From: Mxb001 sp046046455 | GTDB taxonomy: Bacteria; Actinomycetota; Actinomycetes; S36-B12 | Reading direction: 5' to 3' | Assembly: GCA_046046455.1 (NCBI GenBank) | Contig: JBJOJS010000023.1 | Location: 1-64,000, forward strand | Length of the DNA: 64,000 bases | Shown: piece by piece, positions 62,427-64,000 of the stretch | Numbering within the stretch: the first letter of the stretch is position 1 | Layout: every line of letters starts with the position of its first letter | The notes under the pieces: generated by a model | What the model was told of the DNA's origin: nothing | The model's database searches: none | What the model saw: the letters and a program-made list of their open reading frames with translations, nothing else | Made by a program: the position numbers and the translations under genes

Positions 62427-63389
62427 TCAGCGGAGCGAATGGGACATTTCACGGCCGAGCGCATCGCCGGATACCCATGCGGATTGGGTGCGGGGCTGCC
62501 CTGCCCAGCCATCGCCCGCGCGACCCACCACCCCATCGAAGGCGAAGGACTCGGGGCGGGCGTGGGCGGGGCGGGCGTAGGTCCAGCGCTTCACGGTGAA
62601 CCACGCGGGCGCGGCCCCGCTGAGATTGCGGAGCACGGCGAGCATGGCGGGCGCCGCGGTGACCGGCTCGGTGAGGTGCCCCGCGGCAAGCACCGGCGTC
62701 GAGTGCGCCACGAGCACGGGTGCGTCGTCACCGCGTCGCGAGCCGTCGTCGGCAATGAAGGACAGCACCGGATCGTCGTTGACGAAGGCGCCGTCGAAGT
62801 CCCAGGTGCGCTCGGGATAGACGGCGACGAGCGCCATCACCGGCTCCCACAGGGGAGCGTCACCTACGGGCACCAGCGCGTCCATCTGCGGGTCAGGGCC
62901 GCAGAGAGCCACTGCGCGGTAGTCGCGATCGGCGACGCGTACACCGCTATTGCCGACGTCCACGCTAGTCACATCGACGGGGTGGCGGATCTCCACGAGA
63001 TCCGAGGGCAGGACCGATGCAAGGTCCTCGACCAGGCTGCGCAGTCCACGCGGGGCGGCGTAGCGCACGGGACCCGACTTGGTGCCGAGGATCGCGCTGC
63101 CGTCCGCGATGTGGAAGGTGTCGGTCCACGGCCGCACGAGCCCGCGGTCGACCCAGTCGCCCACGACCTCGCCGAACGCCGTGTCGTCGACCGTGAAGTA
63201 GGACGCACCCACGTCGACCACGCGTCCGTCATAGGGCGTGCCCGTGTCACGGAGAGTCTGCGTGGCGAGGCGACCGCCGAGGCGATGTCCGCGATCGAGG
63301 ACGTCCACCGTGAGGCCGGCGTCCGCCAGTGCGGTGGCGCAGGCGATGCCGCTTATGCCGCCGCCGATCACCGCGACATCCGCCATCAT
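62427..63389 (-). CDS. Renalase-like FAD-dependent oxidoreductase
   Basis: Predicted NAD(P)/FAD-dependent amine-oxidase-fold protein, 320 aa, close in size and motif to bacterial renalases. VAVIGGGISGIACATALADAG (dinucleotide-binding GxGxxG, residues 6-12 region), DRGHRLGGRLATQTL, GASYFTVDD and the C-terminal WVSGDALG are as in renalase. Renalases oxidise alpha/6-dihydronicotinamide isomers; some relatives have other roles. It starts eight bases after the DUF3151 stop and is probably cotranscribed with it. Confidence 0.82.
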   Translation of the reverse strand: MMADVAVIGGGISGIACATALADAGLTVDVLDRGHRLGGRLATQTLRDTGTPYDGRVVDVGASYFTVDDTAFGEVVGDWVDRGLVRPWTDTFHIADGSAILGTKSGPVRYAAPRGLRSLVEDLASVLPSDLVEIRHPVDVTSVDVGNSGVRVADRDYRAVALCGPDPQMDALVPVGDAPLWEPVMALVAVYPERTWDFDGAFVNDDPVLSFIADDGSRRGDDAPVLVAHSTPVLAAGHLTEPVTAAPAMLAVLRNLSGAAPAWFTVKRWTYARPAHARPESFAFDGVVGRAGDGWAGQPRTQSAWVSGDALGREMSHSLR

Positions 63390-63397
63390 CGTCTCCC

Positions 63398-63802
63398 CTA
63401 GTCCCGGAGGCTGGGATCGCAGTCGACGATGAAGGTCGCGCAGCGCTCCGCCTCGTCGTCCTCGCCGATGGCTGCGGCGGCGCGCTGCAGCGCGATGAGG
63501 CAGCGCAGGAAGCCGCGGTTGGGCTCATGTGACCAGGGCACGGGGCCGTGACCCTTCCACCCATTGCGTCGCAGGGCATCGAGGCCGCGGTGGTAGCCCA
63601 CGCGCGCGAAGGCGTAGGACTCCACGACGCGACCTTCATTCCACGCGGAATCCGAGAGAACCGCCCACGCGAGGCTCGACTGCGGATGACGTCGCGCGAC
63701 GTCGTACGCGTCAGCACCGCCTTCGAGCTCAGTGCGCGCGTCGACGTCGTCGGGAAGCAGGGTCGGGGGCGGACCCCCGAGGAGGTTCTCGTGCAGGCTC
63801 AC
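63398..63802 (-). CDS. DUF3151 protein
   Basis: Small cytoplasmic protein of 134 aa matching DUF3151, which Actinobacteria often encode near purA. LAWAVLSDSAWNEGRVVESYAFARVGYHRGLDALRRNGWKG is the conserved core and WSHEPNRGFLRCL follows. Function unknown. The GTG at 63802 has AGGA about eight bases upstream. Confidence 0.85.
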   Translation of the reverse strand: MSLHENLLGGPPPTLLPDDVDARTELEGGADAYDVARRHPQSSLAWAVLSDSAWNEGRVVESYAFARVGYHRGLDALRRNGWKGHGPVPWSHEPNRGFLRCLIALQRAAAAIGEDDEAERCATFIVDCDPSLRD

Positions 63803-63816
63803 ACCCGCATCCTGCC

Positions 63817-64000
63817 CTACCCGAGTTCGAAGCTGGTGCTGCCCCAGATCCGTTCGAGCGGCAGCGGCCGCACGTCTCCGCGATACATCCGCGTGCAGGC
63901 GAAGGTCGACACCATGCCCAGCGACTCGGCCAGGGAGACGGCGGCTTGGTGCGGAGCCGGGATATCGATGACGAGGTCGTCACCCCATGACGCAGCCGTC
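63817..64000 (-). CDS. GNAT acetyltransferase C-terminus (partial)
   Basis: The minus-strand frame is open to the window end and codes for the last 61 residues of an acetyltransferase. VSLAESLGMVSTFACTRMYRG and the final RIWGSTSFELG match the C-terminal extension of YitH-type GNAT proteins, which I know to end in a similar xxGxxxFELG. The N-terminal acetyl-CoA domain is outside the window. The next gene on this strand (DUF3151) begins 14 bases downstream. Confidence 0.75.
   Translation of the reverse strand, partial: TAASWGDDLVIDIPAPHQAAVSLAESLGMVSTFACTRMYRGDVRPLPLERIWGSTSFELG

Overview
The window is high-GC DNA from an actinomycete-type (Actinomycetota) chromosome. The evidence is a BldC-family regulator, an SCP2-type sterol-carrier protein and a DUF3151 protein lying among scattered purine genes, an F420-type (DDN-like) oxidoreductase, actinobacterial CtaG and CopD cytochrome-oxidase assembly proteins, an IdeR/DtxR-type iron box, and many apparently leaderless promoters (a TANNNT hexamer six bases before the start codon). 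I cannot name the genus. I see no rRNA, tRNA, CRISPR array, transposase or phage gene. Almost every base is coding, and no gene-free stretch exceeds about 170 bases.

Layout. 1-2.2 kb: iron(III) ABC importer (binding lipoprotein and permease, permease cut by the window edge) under an iron box. 2.2-6.3 kb: GPH-type sugar transporter, sterol-carrier protein, alpha/beta hydrolase and flavin monooxygenase. 6.3-9 kb: three paralogous secreted proteins with an FSDRPYR motif, with bldC between the second and third. 9-12.2 kb: purL-purQ-purS. 12.2-18.3 kb: secreted barrel-repeat protein, large secreted vWA/metzincin protein, META-domain protein, F420-type oxidoreductase and SGNH hydrolase. 18.3-20.2 kb: galE and purC.

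20.3-45 kb is the most unusual part: a block in which everything except a two-component system is exported. It holds response regulator, histidine kinase and subtilisin lipoprotein (one operon); a four-gene operon for SGNH lipoprotein, unknown lipoprotein, Tat-exported flavoprotein and secreted peptidase; and three very large RHS/YD-repeat lipoproteins with a PA14-like insert, plus a partner lipoprotein. A 14-base element lies midway between both divergent promoter pairs of the lipoprotein genes and also upstream of the response regulator. All six lipoproteins driven from those two regions share a P-x-E-[S/T]-A motif just after the lipidated cysteine. I infer a surface RHS/lipoprotein system controlled by the two-component system.

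45-53 kb: purB, purD, a lipoprotein, a class-III aminotransferase, a GNAT enzyme, a membrane protein and purA. 53-61 kb: aa3-type cytochrome oxidase locus. One strand carries a cupredoxin, ctaC, ctaD, a subunit III, CopD and a small membrane protein; the other strand carries ctaG and a TlpA-like thioredoxin. 61-64 kb: secreted Cys-rich protein, renalase-like flavoprotein, DUF3151 protein and the end of a GNAT acetyltransferase. Seven purine genes are spread over about 45 kb in separate transcription units; purF and purM are not seen.
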